Shown here piece by piece: positions 12,917 to 21,239 of a DNA stretch of 35,303 nucleotides. This DNA is from a virus. Both the position numbers and the translations under genes were made by a program. How positions within the stretch are numbered: the stretch's first letter is position 1; the number at the start of each line of letters is the position of its first letter. Under the pieces are notes generated by a model that saw nothing but the letters and a program-made list of their open reading frames with translations, had not been told where the DNA came from and did no database searches. The stretch lies in IMG/VR virus record IMGVR_UViG_3300043392_000039, positions 1 through 35,303 of that record, one strand, 5' to 3'.

Positions 12917-12949
12917 AATACCCATTGACTTTGTTGGTGGGTATTTTTC
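12917..12949 (+). terminator. Terminator of the left arm
   Basis: AATACCCA (12917-12924) pairs perfectly with TGGGTATT (12938-12945) around a 13-base loop and runs into a T tract. It stops rightward transcription from the helicase operon. Confidence 0.85.
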
Positions 12950-12950
12950 T

Positions 12951-12983
12951 TGTAAAAAGCAAAAGTCGGAGATATTCCCCGAC
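12951..12983 (-). terminator. Terminator of the right (late) arm
   Basis: On the - strand GTCGG and CCGAC (12965-12983) form a stem followed by TTTTGCTTTTT. It stops leftward transcription from the late operon, 56 bases past the metallophosphoesterase stop, so the convergent arms are insulated from each other. Confidence 0.7.
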
Positions 12984-13038
12984 CTTGCTAATCAAACCAC
13001 AACACCCAATGAAACACGATGAACGCATTACAAAGGTA

Positions 13039-14184
13039 TTAAAATATATGTGTAATCCTACAAATTTGACCATGCACTTTTGAGTGCAAGAATCCCTCAA
13101 TTGCCTTAACTCCACCTACACCATAACCATTACGGTGATGCCAAGAATCAGTTCCACTTGGGCTTCTAAGAGATTCAATGGTCAAGCCAATCATGTCCTT
13201 AGATGTCTTATGGTGGACATGGTGTGTATAAAAGTATCTATGCTTAGTATCACCCCAATCTTTCTTAGCCTCCTCAGCCATTAATAATCCTAAATCACTT
13301 TGTTTAGCCCCATCACCATGCGTAGTCCCAATAAGATTCTCAAAGTAACGATAATATTTTCGGTGGGCAATTGAGCAATCAAATGTAATGTTTGCTGAAT
13401 GTCTGAACCAAGACTTGATTGCATCTGCCAAAAAGAAACCATTAGTATAATCATGATTAGAAGGGTTGAATACTACATGAACATCAGCTACACTTGTTAG
13501 CTTCTCAATAACCTCAACATAAAGTTGTTTAGCCATTAAGAAGTTGTCATACCACATTTGGCAAACATCTTGTGAAGTTCCCGAGGTGGTTGTGTTTTTA
13601 GGTGAATCAACATGAAGTATATCATTACCAATAATTAGCATGATTTGGTCAATATTAAATCCTTTAACCTTTTGTAAAATTCCTTCTACACCTTCGTGTA
13701 CTCTACGAACGGCTATTTGTGCATTATAATCTTCACCCGATTCAAAAGAGGTAGCTAATTTACCAATATGGACATCTGCTGGGTCAATAACCAATAAATG
13801 CCCATCAACTAAGAACTCCCTTTCAATGTTAGGGTACTTAGGTGAGTGAGCATCCATTCTCTCAATAATCTCATCCCTTAAATTCTCATAAGTTACTTGG
13901 TTCTTATCCAACCTAACTGCAACCGAATATTCCTTAGTCTTATCCCAATAAAGAGTAACATCGTTAATATCTATTCCCCTTTCTTCGCAATGTTTTGCAA
14001 GTCCTTGATGCTCATTTTCTTTGTCTAATCTTCGTTCATATCTTGGCATTGAACGACTAATAGTTTCAAAGGCATAATCAGTCCCCTCTACTGCTCTCCT
14101 TGATGCCTCTCTCTTACTTACTCCGAGTTCACGAGTAATTCTAATAGCTTCAAGAACTACTTGCTTAAATCCTTTCTTTTCCAT
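13039..14184 (-). CDS. Calcineurin-like metallophosphoesterase
   Basis: A 381-residue protein with the metal-binding blocks of the calcineurin-like superfamily in order: DVHIGK (D137, H139), IGNDILH (186-191), NPSNHD (240-245), THGDG (288-292) and HHVHH (321-325). The N-terminal region (about 15-50, VSKREASRRAV) resembles a helix-turn-helix. The nearest functional class is DNA phosphodiesterases of the SbcD/Mre11 type, but phosphatase activity is possible. It is the last gene of the late transcript, downstream of the lysis genes, an unusual site for a DNA-metabolism enzyme. Confidence 0.85.
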   Translation of the reverse strand: MEKKGFKQVVLEAIRITRELGVSKREASRRAVEGTDYAFETISRSMPRYERRLDKENEHQGLAKHCEERGIDINDVTLYWDKTKEYSVAVRLDKNQVTYENLRDEIIERMDAHSPKYPNIEREFLVDGHLLVIDPADVHIGKLATSFESGEDYNAQIAVRRVHEGVEGILQKVKGFNIDQIMLIIGNDILHVDSPKNTTTSGTSQDVCQMWYDNFLMAKQLYVEVIEKLTSVADVHVVFNPSNHDYTNGFFLADAIKSWFRHSANITFDCSIAHRKYYRYFENLIGTTHGDGAKQSDLGLLMAEEAKKDWGDTKHRYFYTHHVHHKTSKDMIGLTIESLRSPSGTDSWHHRNGYGVGGVKAIEGFLHSKVHGQICRITHIF

Positions 14185-14192
14185 TGTTTAGA

Positions 14193-14633
14193 TTATTTCC
14201 AAATAAGTCGGAAGTATAAATACAATCCGATTATAAGAGTTTCGATTAAGATTGTTGTGATAGCCCAAGAAGGAACTTTGTATTTGATTACATCTCTATT
14301 GGTGTACAAAATATTAGTACTCTTTTGACCTTGATATATTGCCGAATAAAATTGTCTAATAGAATCAATATCAATAGTAGCCTGTATTTTGCCTTGTACC
14401 GAACGAATTATTACCTTCCCTTGTGGCAGGTTTGATTTGTAATAAAAGTCCTTTAAACGCAAAGAATCGCATGGATTCTCAATCGTTAAAGTATCGTGTA
14501 CTGCACGAAAGATTTCTACATTGTTAGTAATGTGAATTGTGTCCGTTTTGATTACCTCTTTGATTGAAGTAATACTCTTTTGTGGCTTACACGAACCGAG
14601 TGAGATTAGTGTAAAGATTAAAATTCGTTTCAT
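14193..14633 (-). CDS. Probable unimolecular spanin
   Basis: A 146-residue protein with a lipoprotein signal at its start: MKRILIFTLISLGSC, lipobox LGSC with C15 as the predicted lipidated residue. A hydrophobic span lies at the extreme C terminus (about 123-142, WAITTILIETLIIGLYLYF), ending in the basic RLIWK. The region between is periplasmic. This is the architecture of u-spanins such as T1 gp11, which link the outer and inner membranes and fuse them at lysis. The position directly after the endolysin gene supports the call. No homologue is recognisable by sequence; that is normal for spanins. Confidence 0.7.
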   Translation of the reverse strand: MKRILIFTLISLGSCKPQKSITSIKEVIKTDTIHITNNVEIFRAVHDTLTIENPCDSLRLKDFYYKSNLPQGKVIIRSVQGKIQATIDIDSIRQFYSAIYQGQKSTNILYTNRDVIKYKVPSWAITTILIETLIIGLYLYFRLIWK

Positions 14634-14644
14634 TGGTTTGGAGT

Positions 14645-15103
14645 TTATGAGAAGTAGAGTTTAGCTTCTTCTTCTCTGCGTTTGGCTAATCCTGGAATAA
14701 CTCTACCACCACCACGATTCCACTTTCTAAATTCATCAGCTATCTTAGGGTTATTTGGGTTAGCATTAACTAATCTAAGAAGTGTTGAACTTTTTAAAGC
14801 AGAAGTTCCACAATTGTAAGCAAATGAAACCAAAGCATCAAAGTTGCCTTGACTAATGTCATCTCTACAATAAGAATCAACTGCTTTCTCAAATGAAACT
14901 AAAAGAGCCATCAACAATGTTGTGGCTTCTTCTTCGGTAATTGGTGGGTCGGTAAGTTTGACTTTATGCCCATCTTCGTAGTAGGTGCTTCCGAAACCTA
15001 TCGTAGGCACGGAAGAAGGGCACAAATATGGCTTAGATTTAAAGCCTTCGTATTTTTTAATTAGATTTAGCCCTTGTTGGCTTACTTTTGTGATTTTCAT
15101 CAA
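14645..15103 (-). CDS. Endolysin, GH24 T4-type lysozyme
   Basis: A 152-residue muramidase that cleaves peptidoglycan at lysis. The catalytic triad is present as E19-8aa-C28-5aa-T34 (KKYEGF, PYLCPSS, PTIGFG), the Cys-containing version of the T4 lysozyme E-D-T triad. Other family motifs are NFDALVSFAYNCG (87-99) and GLAKRREEEAKLY (138-150). No signal peptide is visible, so export should depend on a holin. Two adjacent ATGs (15103 and 15100) are both possible starts; each overlaps the upstream gene by over 40 bases. Confidence 0.9.
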   Translation of the reverse strand: MMKITKVSQQGLNLIKKYEGFKSKPYLCPSSVPTIGFGSTYYEDGHKVKLTDPPITEEEATTLLMALLVSFEKAVDSYCRDDISQGNFDALVSFAYNCGTSALKSSTLLRLVNANPNNPKIADEFRKWNRGGGRVIPGLAKRREEEAKLYFS

Positions 15104-15365
15104 GTCCTAATTTGTGTTTTAAATCGGAGTTTTCAGTTCTAAGTGAGTGAACCTCTTGTGTTAGAGCATCCACTTTATCACTTAATTCCTTTACCTTATC
15201 AGACATCTCTTGTGCCATCTCTCTCCAGATTTTAATAGCCTCTTGTGTATTAGTAATTTCACTTCCTTGAACCTCAACATTTTCTTTCTTGCGACCAAAA
15301 AGCCAAGAGATGAAAGCACCGATAGCACCTGTAATCGAAGGAACAATTATATCATCTAAATTCAT
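15057..15365 (-). CDS. Holin candidate: membrane protein with coiled coil
   Basis: A 102-residue protein starting MNLDDIIVP. One hydrophobic segment (about 8-25, IVPSITGAIGAFISWLFG) is followed by the basic RKK and a long coiled coil (IWREMAQEMSDKVKELSDKV, then DALTQEVHSLRTEN). Its place just before the endolysin and its topology fit a small holin with a cytoplasmic coiled-coil tail. One span is fewer than in many holins, so the call is tentative. A TTG start 21 bases upstream is less likely than the ATG that overlaps the previous stop (TAATG). Confidence 0.55.
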   Translation of the reverse strand: MNLDDIIVPSITGAIGAFISWLFGRKKENVEVQGSEITNTQEAIKIWREMAQEMSDKVKELSDKVDALTQEVHSLRTENSDLKHKLGLDENHKSKPTRAKSN

Positions 15366-15694
15366 TACGATTGAGGAGTTATCCAAGGCAATGGAAGTGT
15401 AACAATAGGAGGATTCTTTTGAGTATCAATGACATTTACTAATCCATTATCAATAGTAAATACATCAAGTCCTGCATCAAGCCAAGATTCAACTTGTGCT
15501 TGAGTTAAGTCTGGATAGGCAGTAAAATCAGTAGAACTTGGAGTAGCACAACCCATAGTACCATAAGATTCGGCAATATAATCTCCATCGGTAGCATTTC
15601 TTCTCCAATGAACAACGGATACAACATCTTGTAAGCCATCCTCTTGGGGCTTAGTGTCTAATTGTACTACAATCCACTTAAATTCTACTGCCAT
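15365..15694 (-). CDS. Small virion- or lysis-associated protein
   Basis: A 109-residue protein starting MAVEFKWIVVQLDTKPQ, with VVSVVHWRRNATDGDYIAES and a proline-rich end. Proteins with this start are common near tail-fibre genes in phages of diverse hosts, in my recollection, but have no known function. It lies between a small unknown gene and the holin candidate, and its stop overlaps the next ATG. Confidence 0.65.
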   Translation of the reverse strand: MAVEFKWIVVQLDTKPQEDGLQDVVSVVHWRRNATDGDYIAESYGTMGCATPSSTDFTAYPDLTQAQVESWLDAGLDVFTIDNGLVNVIDTQKNPPIVTLPLPWITPQS

Positions 15695-15699
15695 ATCTA

Positions 15700-16089
15700 T
15701 TATAGTTCTATTTCTTCTACTTGCTTAAATTCCACTCCTTTAACCCAACCGTTTAAGAATGGATAAGAATCTAAACCTTCAGGATTAATAACATGAATTG
15801 GCTCAAAGCTAATTTCAGTTAATAATAAGTCCTTCAATTGAGAGTTTAGCTTTTTAACCCCTTCTTTATTAAAATTATATTCACCTTTTTCATTTAACAA
15901 TAAGTTTCCATCTTTATCAACGGAAGCATTATCTAAACGAAGTTCCTCTTTCTTTTCATTAAACTCATCAAGATACTTTTGGATTCTTTCTCCAATCTTG
16001 ATTAATTTCTTTTGACCCTTAGTCTTTCCTACTCCTACCGAAGCATTTAAGAATTGAACAAGTGTCAATAAATCTGCATTTGTTTTCAT
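15700..16089 (-). CDS. Helical protein, unknown function
   Basis: A 129-residue protein starting MKTNADLLTLVQFLNASVGV. It is rich in Lys and Glu, with a coiled-coil-like stretch (IQKYLDEFNEKKEELRLD) and a C-terminal part with GWVKGVEFKQVEE. An extended start at 16122 would overlap a probable promoter, so the ATG at 16089 is chosen. Its place between fibres and lysis genes suggests a fibre chaperone or lysis accessory, not shown by sequence. Confidence 0.65.
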   Translation of the reverse strand: MKTNADLLTLVQFLNASVGVGKTKGQKKLIKIGERIQKYLDEFNEKKEELRLDNASVDKDGNLLLNEKGEYNFNKEGVKKLNSQLKDLLLTEISFEPIHVINPEGLDSYPFLNGWVKGVEFKQVEEIEL

Positions 16090-16119
16090 TTTGTTTGGAT
16101 GTTTATGTTTTTGATTGAG

Positions 16120-16127
16120 CAAATATA
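16120..16127 (-). promoter_or_regulatory. Possible promoter -7 element for the lysis cluster
   Basis: On the - strand TATATTTG matches TAnnTTTG and lies between the second fibre gene and the start at 16089, giving a leader of about 25 bases. No good TTTG is found at the -33 position, so this is a weak prediction. It could allow separate timing of the lysis genes. Confidence 0.4.
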
Positions 16128-16142
16128 ATAATATTTATGAAA

Positions 16143-17279
16143 TTATGGAGTAAAATAAATTTTAACATACTCTCCATCTCGGTAAAAATCTCCATCACTA
16201 AGTCCCGTACTATATACAGGTAAATTGCTTGCTCTAATTCCATCAGAAAATAGCACCCTTGTAGAACTTATTAATAAATCTCCACTTGTATAACCTCCTG
16301 TAAATTCCTTACGAACATTCATTACCATTGTCCCTGTACTTGTTGAACTTGAAGTTAAAGAAATGTATCCAATGTTTAGTCCACTGCTTGAAAGAAAGAA
16401 TAAAGATGTCATTGTAGAAGAACCAAATGGAACAGTTTTGATGCTTGATGAACCAATAGTTGTTCCTGCCGTAAACATTGCCACATAATCAGCAGTTCCA
16501 CTACCACTAATATTACCACTACCACCTCCTGTACCAATTGCAACTCCATTAACTTTAAATGTACCACTAATATTAACATCACCATTAACTTGAAGAATAC
16601 CACCTCCACTAACACCACTTGTAGTGTTGATTAAGATAATCTTAGAAGATGTAATTCTCATTGCTTCCGAGTATCCAATGTAGAAACCCATGTGAGAGGC
16701 ATTAATTAACATTGGGATAGAAGTATAACTATTATTAACCGAGTTCACAAATATTGAATCATCGGTTGAGTTTAATGTTTGCTTACCAATTCCAAAGTTG
16801 ATGTTAGAAGCAGGCTGAACAGTTAGTTTATATAAACTTGTTGTTCCACCAATCATAAAGCTACTTCCATCATCAAATGCAATGCTATTAGTCAAAGATG
16901 TTGCACCACTCCATTTTGTTAAATAGTTAGTTGTACCACTACCCGATACACCTCCACCTCCACCCGTTCCAATAGAAGTACCATTGATACGAAATGCACC
17001 CGTAATGTTAATATCTCCAACAACATCTAACTTGTATGCAGGTGAAGCATTATTAATACCAACATTACCTGTGTTATAATAAATATTAGCACCACTTGTA
17101 GTCCATTGTGTAGCAGGAGAAGTAGTGGTTAAGATATTACCACTTGAGTCAAATGCAAGGTATCCTGCTACTGTACCTGTAAATGAGGTAGTAGAAGTAT
17201 AGAATGGGAAAGTTAGCTTTCCTGATGAAGCCCCTTTCACATAATTAATTAATTCCGATAAATCAGTATTCTTTGACAT
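16143..17279 (-). CDS. Tail fibre protein, smaller paralogue
   Basis: A 378-residue protein of low complexity rich in Gly, Ser and Thr. Two internal repeats are visible: GDINITGAFRINGTSIGTGG followed by SGSGTTNYLTKW, and GDVNISGTFKVNGVAIGTGG followed by SGSGTADYVAMF. NVGINNASPAYKLDV is typical of phage and bacterial fibre shafts. The C-terminal end (GLSDGDFYRDGEYVKIYF) resembles that of the larger fibre upstream (GLSSGDIYKAAGVLMIV). It probably binds the host surface or forms part of the same fibre. No enzymatic or chaperone domain is seen. Confidence 0.75.
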   Translation of the reverse strand: MSKNTDLSELINYVKGASSGKLTFPFYTSTTSFTGTVAGYLAFDSSGNILTTTSPATQWTTSGANIYYNTGNVGINNASPAYKLDVVGDINITGAFRINGTSIGTGGGGGVSGSGTTNYLTKWSGATSLTNSIAFDDGSSFMIGGTTSLYKLTVQPASNINFGIGKQTLNSTDDSIFVNSVNNSYTSIPMLINASHMGFYIGYSEAMRITSSKIILINTTSGVSGGGILQVNGDVNISGTFKVNGVAIGTGGGSGNISGSGTADYVAMFTAGTTIGSSSIKTVPFGSSTMTSLFFLSSSGLNIGYISLTSSSTSTGTMVMNVRKEFTGGYTSGDLLISSTRVLFSDGIRASNLPVYSTGLSDGDFYRDGEYVKIYFTP

Positions 17280-17288
17280 ATTACTTTT

Positions 17289-20200
17289 TTAAACTATCAT
17301 TAAAACCCCTGCTGCTTTATAAATATCTCCACTTGATAACCCAGCAGATGAAGTGGGGACATTTGCTAAATTTATTATACCATTCCCTTTTATTGTCATC
17401 CTTAAAGTTGGTGCAGCATTATTCGTAACTGAAGTATAAAATGTAATATTTGCATCTCCACTTACGGAATCCATAAAAATACCAGACATTGGAGTAGATG
17501 CACTATCAGTTACCCAACCACTATTATAGCATCCAGCATTTGATATGTATGAAGTATTAGCAAAATGACCCAAATGTAAAGTTCTACCACCAATAGAGCC
17601 AACTGATTTAATTCTTACTTGTGATGTTGAAAGATTATCTGCTCCATAAATTTCTAATGGTCTTGATGAAGAAGAAGTTCCAATTCCTACATATCCATTT
17701 GATGCAATTCTCATTCTTTCAGTACCCGATGTACCAATAATAACAGGATTTGCCGAATTATTAGATAACCATAATGCCGAATTATATGATTTTACTGCCC
17801 CTGTATAAACACCATTTTCAACAAAATCAATTCTTGGCTGACCAGCATTATTATTAAATTCCAAAGCATAACCTGTTCCTCCTAATGTATTGAAAAATGA
17901 AATACCTGTGCCATTAGAATAAATTAAAGACCCATTGATAGAAGAAGTACCATTCCACTTTGCAATATACCCAGAAGTACCTGTACCTGTTACAGTTCCA
18001 CTTCCACCACCACTTGATGAAATAACCCCACCACTAATTGTGATGTTAGTTCCTGCCGTAATTACAGAACCATCGGCAGCTAAGATTTGTGCAGAAGTTC
18101 CACCCGATTTAACAAATGAAGTTGCGGTTACCGAACTCGAAGAAAGTATAGTACCAATTACATGAAGAACTGCCGAAGGTGAAGCCGTTCCAATACCAAC
18201 ATTTGTTGAGTTGCTATAAATCAATGAATCTCCAAGTACATTTGAAGCCGTAAACTTAGGAATGTAATTTGTAGTTCCACTACCATTAATTCCACTTGAA
18301 AGGCTTGCCGTATAGGAAACAAAATCAACAATGTCATTTGTTACAACACCTATACCTAATACTACCGTAGTTCCATTGGAAGCGGTATAATCAGAAGGGC
18401 TTAATCTTGCTCCATTGACATATACATCAACTAATCCAACGGTGTATCCACCCGTGATTGTGAAGGTAGTTTGACCCGAAGTTGCAGTAAATGATTGAAC
18501 ATTACGCATACCACTTCCTGGAGTAATTGTCCATGACCTATCGGCACTTAAATCATAAGAAGTGCCATTAATCGTAATTAAACGAGAAGTAGGGGTATAA
18601 GTGGTATTATCATAGCTTATTGTACTACCTGCAACTTTCACAAATCCAGTTCCACTTAAAGCATTTTGTTTTGCATTAAATGTAGTCCAATCGGTTGAAC
18701 TTAAATAACCATTAGTTGTGCCACTTGCTTGAGAAATGCTAATTACACCACTCGTAATAGATAAAGGCGGAGAAGTGGTCAAAGATGAACCCGTTGAAAC
18801 ACTTCCATCAGCCATTAAGTATTGGCTTGATGTTCCTCCACTTTTCTTAATAGAAGAAGCTACTATTGAGCCATTGATTTGAACTAAATCAACACCATTA
18901 TCAGTTGTTGTGCCCCAAAGTAATCTGCCACTTGAATTAACTCTACCTCTTTCGCTATTCTCAACTAAGAAAGCTAAAGAATGAAATGTAGATGTTCCAA
19001 TTTGGAACACGCTATTAAGAGTATTCATAAAGCCCTTAATAGACATATCGTAGTGCATAACACCAATATGACCTGCACCTGTCTTACCTCTTACAATGAA
19101 GTTGGTAGCAGAAGAAGTCCATGTTGGAGTTTGCCCAACAAACATATTGCCATCGGAATTAATTCCTACCTTCTCAGAGTTAGACCCATTTGTGTAGAAT
19201 TGAATTCCACCACCAGCTTTCTTAGCTACAATGGCAGCATCTAAAGAAGTATTAGCTTGATAGTGAGCATCAGTACCAAACATTGCAGTTTCAGCACCAT
19301 TTTGATAGGCACTAAACATACCACCACCCGTTGGACCATTGTTATCAACAATTAGTTTAGTATAGGCAGTAGTACCCTTCAAATCCATTAATGAACGAGG
19401 TGTGATTGTATTTACACCAATCAATCCACCATCTGTCCAAAAAGGAGAGTTAAGGAACAATGTTGTATCATTAAAGTAAGGGATATAACCCTTAGTTCCA
19501 TGCATATCCTTATTTTTCCACACATTAAGTGTAGTATCATACATAAGGAAGTCATCAAGAACAGGATTAGTAATCTTTACATTATGTAGTTCATCTAACT
19601 CATAGCCATTATCAACCTTAACAAATATCTTTCCGTGAATTGCATGAGCATAAGCTATCCAACCAATAATAATAGTATGGTCTGGTGCTTGTGGTTTTAC
19701 ATTAGTCAAATATCCTGCATGAGTAGGAGATAAATATAAAATATCCCCATCAACCCAAGTTTCAGTACCTCCCCAAGATTTGGCACCTGTTGTATTTATT
19801 TCTCTAACATTACCACTTGTAGTAATAAATCCTTCAGCGTTATTTATAATAGTTTCGGTTACTAATCCAATAGTAGTAGCTGAATTAGCATCACTATTCG
19901 CTTGTGCTAATACAACTGCAAGTCTTTGTCCTTGCGCCCCACCTTCAGCTACGGAACGGAATCTAACGGCTCTAAAATCTCCTTCATCAAGGGTAAGACC
20001 TGATTTATTAATAGTGGGGACAACGCTTTCTTGCCCAATTTGTAATCTAACATTACCTCTTTTAAGAATAAGGTCTGATGTGCCATCTACATCATTCCAA
20101 ACCATTGTTCCTGGGGTAGTAGGTATATTTGCAGTAGTTGGTGTATTATCTAAGTGTAGAAAACCTCCACTTAATCCAAACTCACCTAAATCTACATTCT

Positions 20201-20534
20201 CGGTTGCTCCAACATAAGGAACGGTATAATCAAGATTGGCAATTATAATACCCATTACCACATTGTTAATCAATGGGCTATCGGGATAAACACGAACATT
20301 ACGAGTATAGTTAATATTCCACTCCGCACCATGCGAACGAATCCAAACATAGAAGTCAGTCATTTCAGTAACCTCAACATCTAAGTCGGGGTCATCTAAT
20401 TGAAATGTAGTTGGAGTTTCTTCAGGGAATGTACCTGCAATAGTATAACCATAGTCAATGTTTCCCGCAGGAGGCATAGGAACATACCCCTCGGAAGTAA
20501 ACTCTTGAAATACTCTTAATGTCTTTATTGCCAT
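17289..20534 (-). CDS. Long tail fibre / receptor-binding protein
   Basis: A 1081-residue protein. The N-terminal region (about 1-120) is globular and probably attaches to the tail. The rest is a Gly/Ser/Thr-rich shaft with repeated units such as SGTTNYIPKFTASNVLGDSL, TNVGIGTASPSAVLHVIG and GTSGYIAKWNGTSSINGSLI. The end GLSSGDIYKAAGVLMIV is shared in outline with the smaller fibre gene downstream. The repeats make it prone to recombination and host-range change. Long open frames on the opposite strand are by-products of the biased codons. Confidence 0.85.
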   Translation of the reverse strand: MAIKTLRVFQEFTSEGYVPMPPAGNIDYGYTIAGTFPEETPTTFQLDDPDLDVEVTEMTDFYVWIRSHGAEWNINYTRNVRVYPDSPLINNVVMGIIIANLDYTVPYVGATENVDLGEFGLSGGFLHLDNTPTTANIPTTPGTMVWNDVDGTSDLILKRGNVRLQIGQESVVPTINKSGLTLDEGDFRAVRFRSVAEGGAQGQRLAVVLAQANSDANSATTIGLVTETIINNAEGFITTSGNVREINTTGAKSWGGTETWVDGDILYLSPTHAGYLTNVKPQAPDHTIIIGWIAYAHAIHGKIFVKVDNGYELDELHNVKITNPVLDDFLMYDTTLNVWKNKDMHGTKGYIPYFNDTTLFLNSPFWTDGGLIGVNTITPRSLMDLKGTTAYTKLIVDNNGPTGGGMFSAYQNGAETAMFGTDAHYQANTSLDAAIVAKKAGGGIQFYTNGSNSEKVGINSDGNMFVGQTPTWTSSATNFIVRGKTGAGHIGVMHYDMSIKGFMNTLNSVFQIGTSTFHSLAFLVENSERGRVNSSGRLLWGTTTDNGVDLVQINGSIVASSIKKSGGTSSQYLMADGSVSTGSSLTTSPPLSITSGVISISQASGTTNGYLSSTDWTTFNAKQNALSGTGFVKVAGSTISYDNTTYTPTSRLITINGTSYDLSADRSWTITPGSGMRNVQSFTATSGQTTFTITGGYTVGLVDVYVNGARLSPSDYTASNGTTVVLGIGVVTNDIVDFVSYTASLSSGINGSGTTNYIPKFTASNVLGDSLIYSNSTNVGIGTASPSAVLHVIGTILSSSSVTATSFVKSGGTSAQILAADGSVITAGTNITISGGVISSSGGGSGTVTGTGTSGYIAKWNGTSSINGSLIYSNGTGISFFNTLGGTGYALEFNNNAGQPRIDFVENGVYTGAVKSYNSALWLSNNSANPVIIGTSGTERMRIASNGYVGIGTSSSSRPLEIYGADNLSTSQVRIKSVGSIGGRTLHLGHFANTSYISNAGCYNSGWVTDSASTPMSGIFMDSVSGDANITFYTSVTNNAAPTLRMTIKGNGIINLANVPTSSAGLSSGDIYKAAGVLMIV

Positions 20535-20536
20535 TG

Positions 20537-21127
20537 CTAATCTTCTTTTTGCCCTATTGGACTAATCCAACAATCTTCCGTATAAACCTTTGTATAATAA
20601 GCCAAATTTACATTATCTGAACCACTACTACAACTTAAATGCTTTTCCAATGTTGGGTATGATTCCGTTTCATCGTAGATAGTATCTAAGTTAGTCCAAG
20701 TTACGGCATTTAATGCAGTTGATTCAGGGTCTAAAGAGTAGTTAAATTCGATTTCCCCTGAGATTTTCTTCATCTCTAACCAAACACCTTCGGTAACTCC
20801 TAAAGTGGCTGAAACGCCAAAAGAAATGCTTCCATCGACCTTTGTTCTACGATATATCTTTAACTCCCCATTGCCATCAAGAAACATTCCAACAAATGGA
20901 ACATTATTCTTTGCCTCTTGGCGAAATTGTAAACCAGCTTTTGCTTCAGTTGTGTCAAATGTAAAGGTGTTTAAGTATGCTACTAATCTAAATTCGGGTA
21001 ATGTTTCTGTCCATCCATAGACATATCCTGTATCAGTAGAAGTGGCAAAGTCGCCACTCCCATACATCTCAATCGCTGAACGACTAACATAATAAAAATA
21101 TCCTATTTCTCTTGTTTCTATTGGCAT
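20537..21127 (-). CDS. Probable baseplate or fibre-connecting protein
   Basis: A 196-residue, beta-rich protein starting MPIETREIGYFYYVSR. The segments AGLQFRQEAKNNVPFVGMFL, GNGELKIYRRTKVDGS and GVWLEMKKISGEIEF suggest a concanavalin-like jelly roll that may bind carbohydrate. It lies between the tail-tip gene and the fibres. The -1 frameshift extension of the upstream gene ends 2 bases before its start codon, which would couple the two. Confidence 0.6.
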   Translation of the reverse strand: MPIETREIGYFYYVSRSAIEMYGSGDFATSTDTGYVYGWTETLPEFRLVAYLNTFTFDTTEAKAGLQFRQEAKNNVPFVGMFLDGNGELKIYRRTKVDGSISFGVSATLGVTEGVWLEMKKISGEIEFNYSLDPESTALNAVTWTNLDTIYDETESYPTLEKHLSCSSGSDNVNLAYYTKVYTEDCWISPIGQKED

Positions 21128-21129
21128 TG

Positions 21130-21239
21130 TTATTCGGGTATAAAATCATCCATAAAGAAGGCAACAAACTTGTCGAACAATGAGCCTGCACCACCTGCTT
21201 GACCAAGGTCAGTACCTACCCCATTACGATTTTTTTTTT
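21130..21239 (-). other. Probable -1 frameshift site and C-terminal extension
   Basis: An A10 run (21230-21239 on the - strand) lies four codons before the stop of the tail-tip gene. The zero frame reads AAA AAA AAA ATC and stops soon after (IVMG). A -1 slip on A AAA AAA opens 33 more residues, including VGTDLGQAGGAGSLFDKFVA and ending FMDDFIPE, which look like real protein and stop at 21130. Without it the region would be an 88-base gap in an otherwise gapless operon. A miscounted homopolymer (A11) would give the same fusion constitutively. Confidence 0.6.

Noticed and set aside
13039-13284. Frames at 12900-13115 (-) and 13084-13284 (+) as genes
   Set aside because: They overlap the metallophosphoesterase gene or both terminators and show no protein-like features.
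17289-20534. Long + strand open frames opposite the fibre genes (e.g. 17935-18165, 19780-20217)
   Set aside because: They are antisense to a clear structural gene, have compositions expected from reversed Ser/Thr/Gly codons and lack start contexts.
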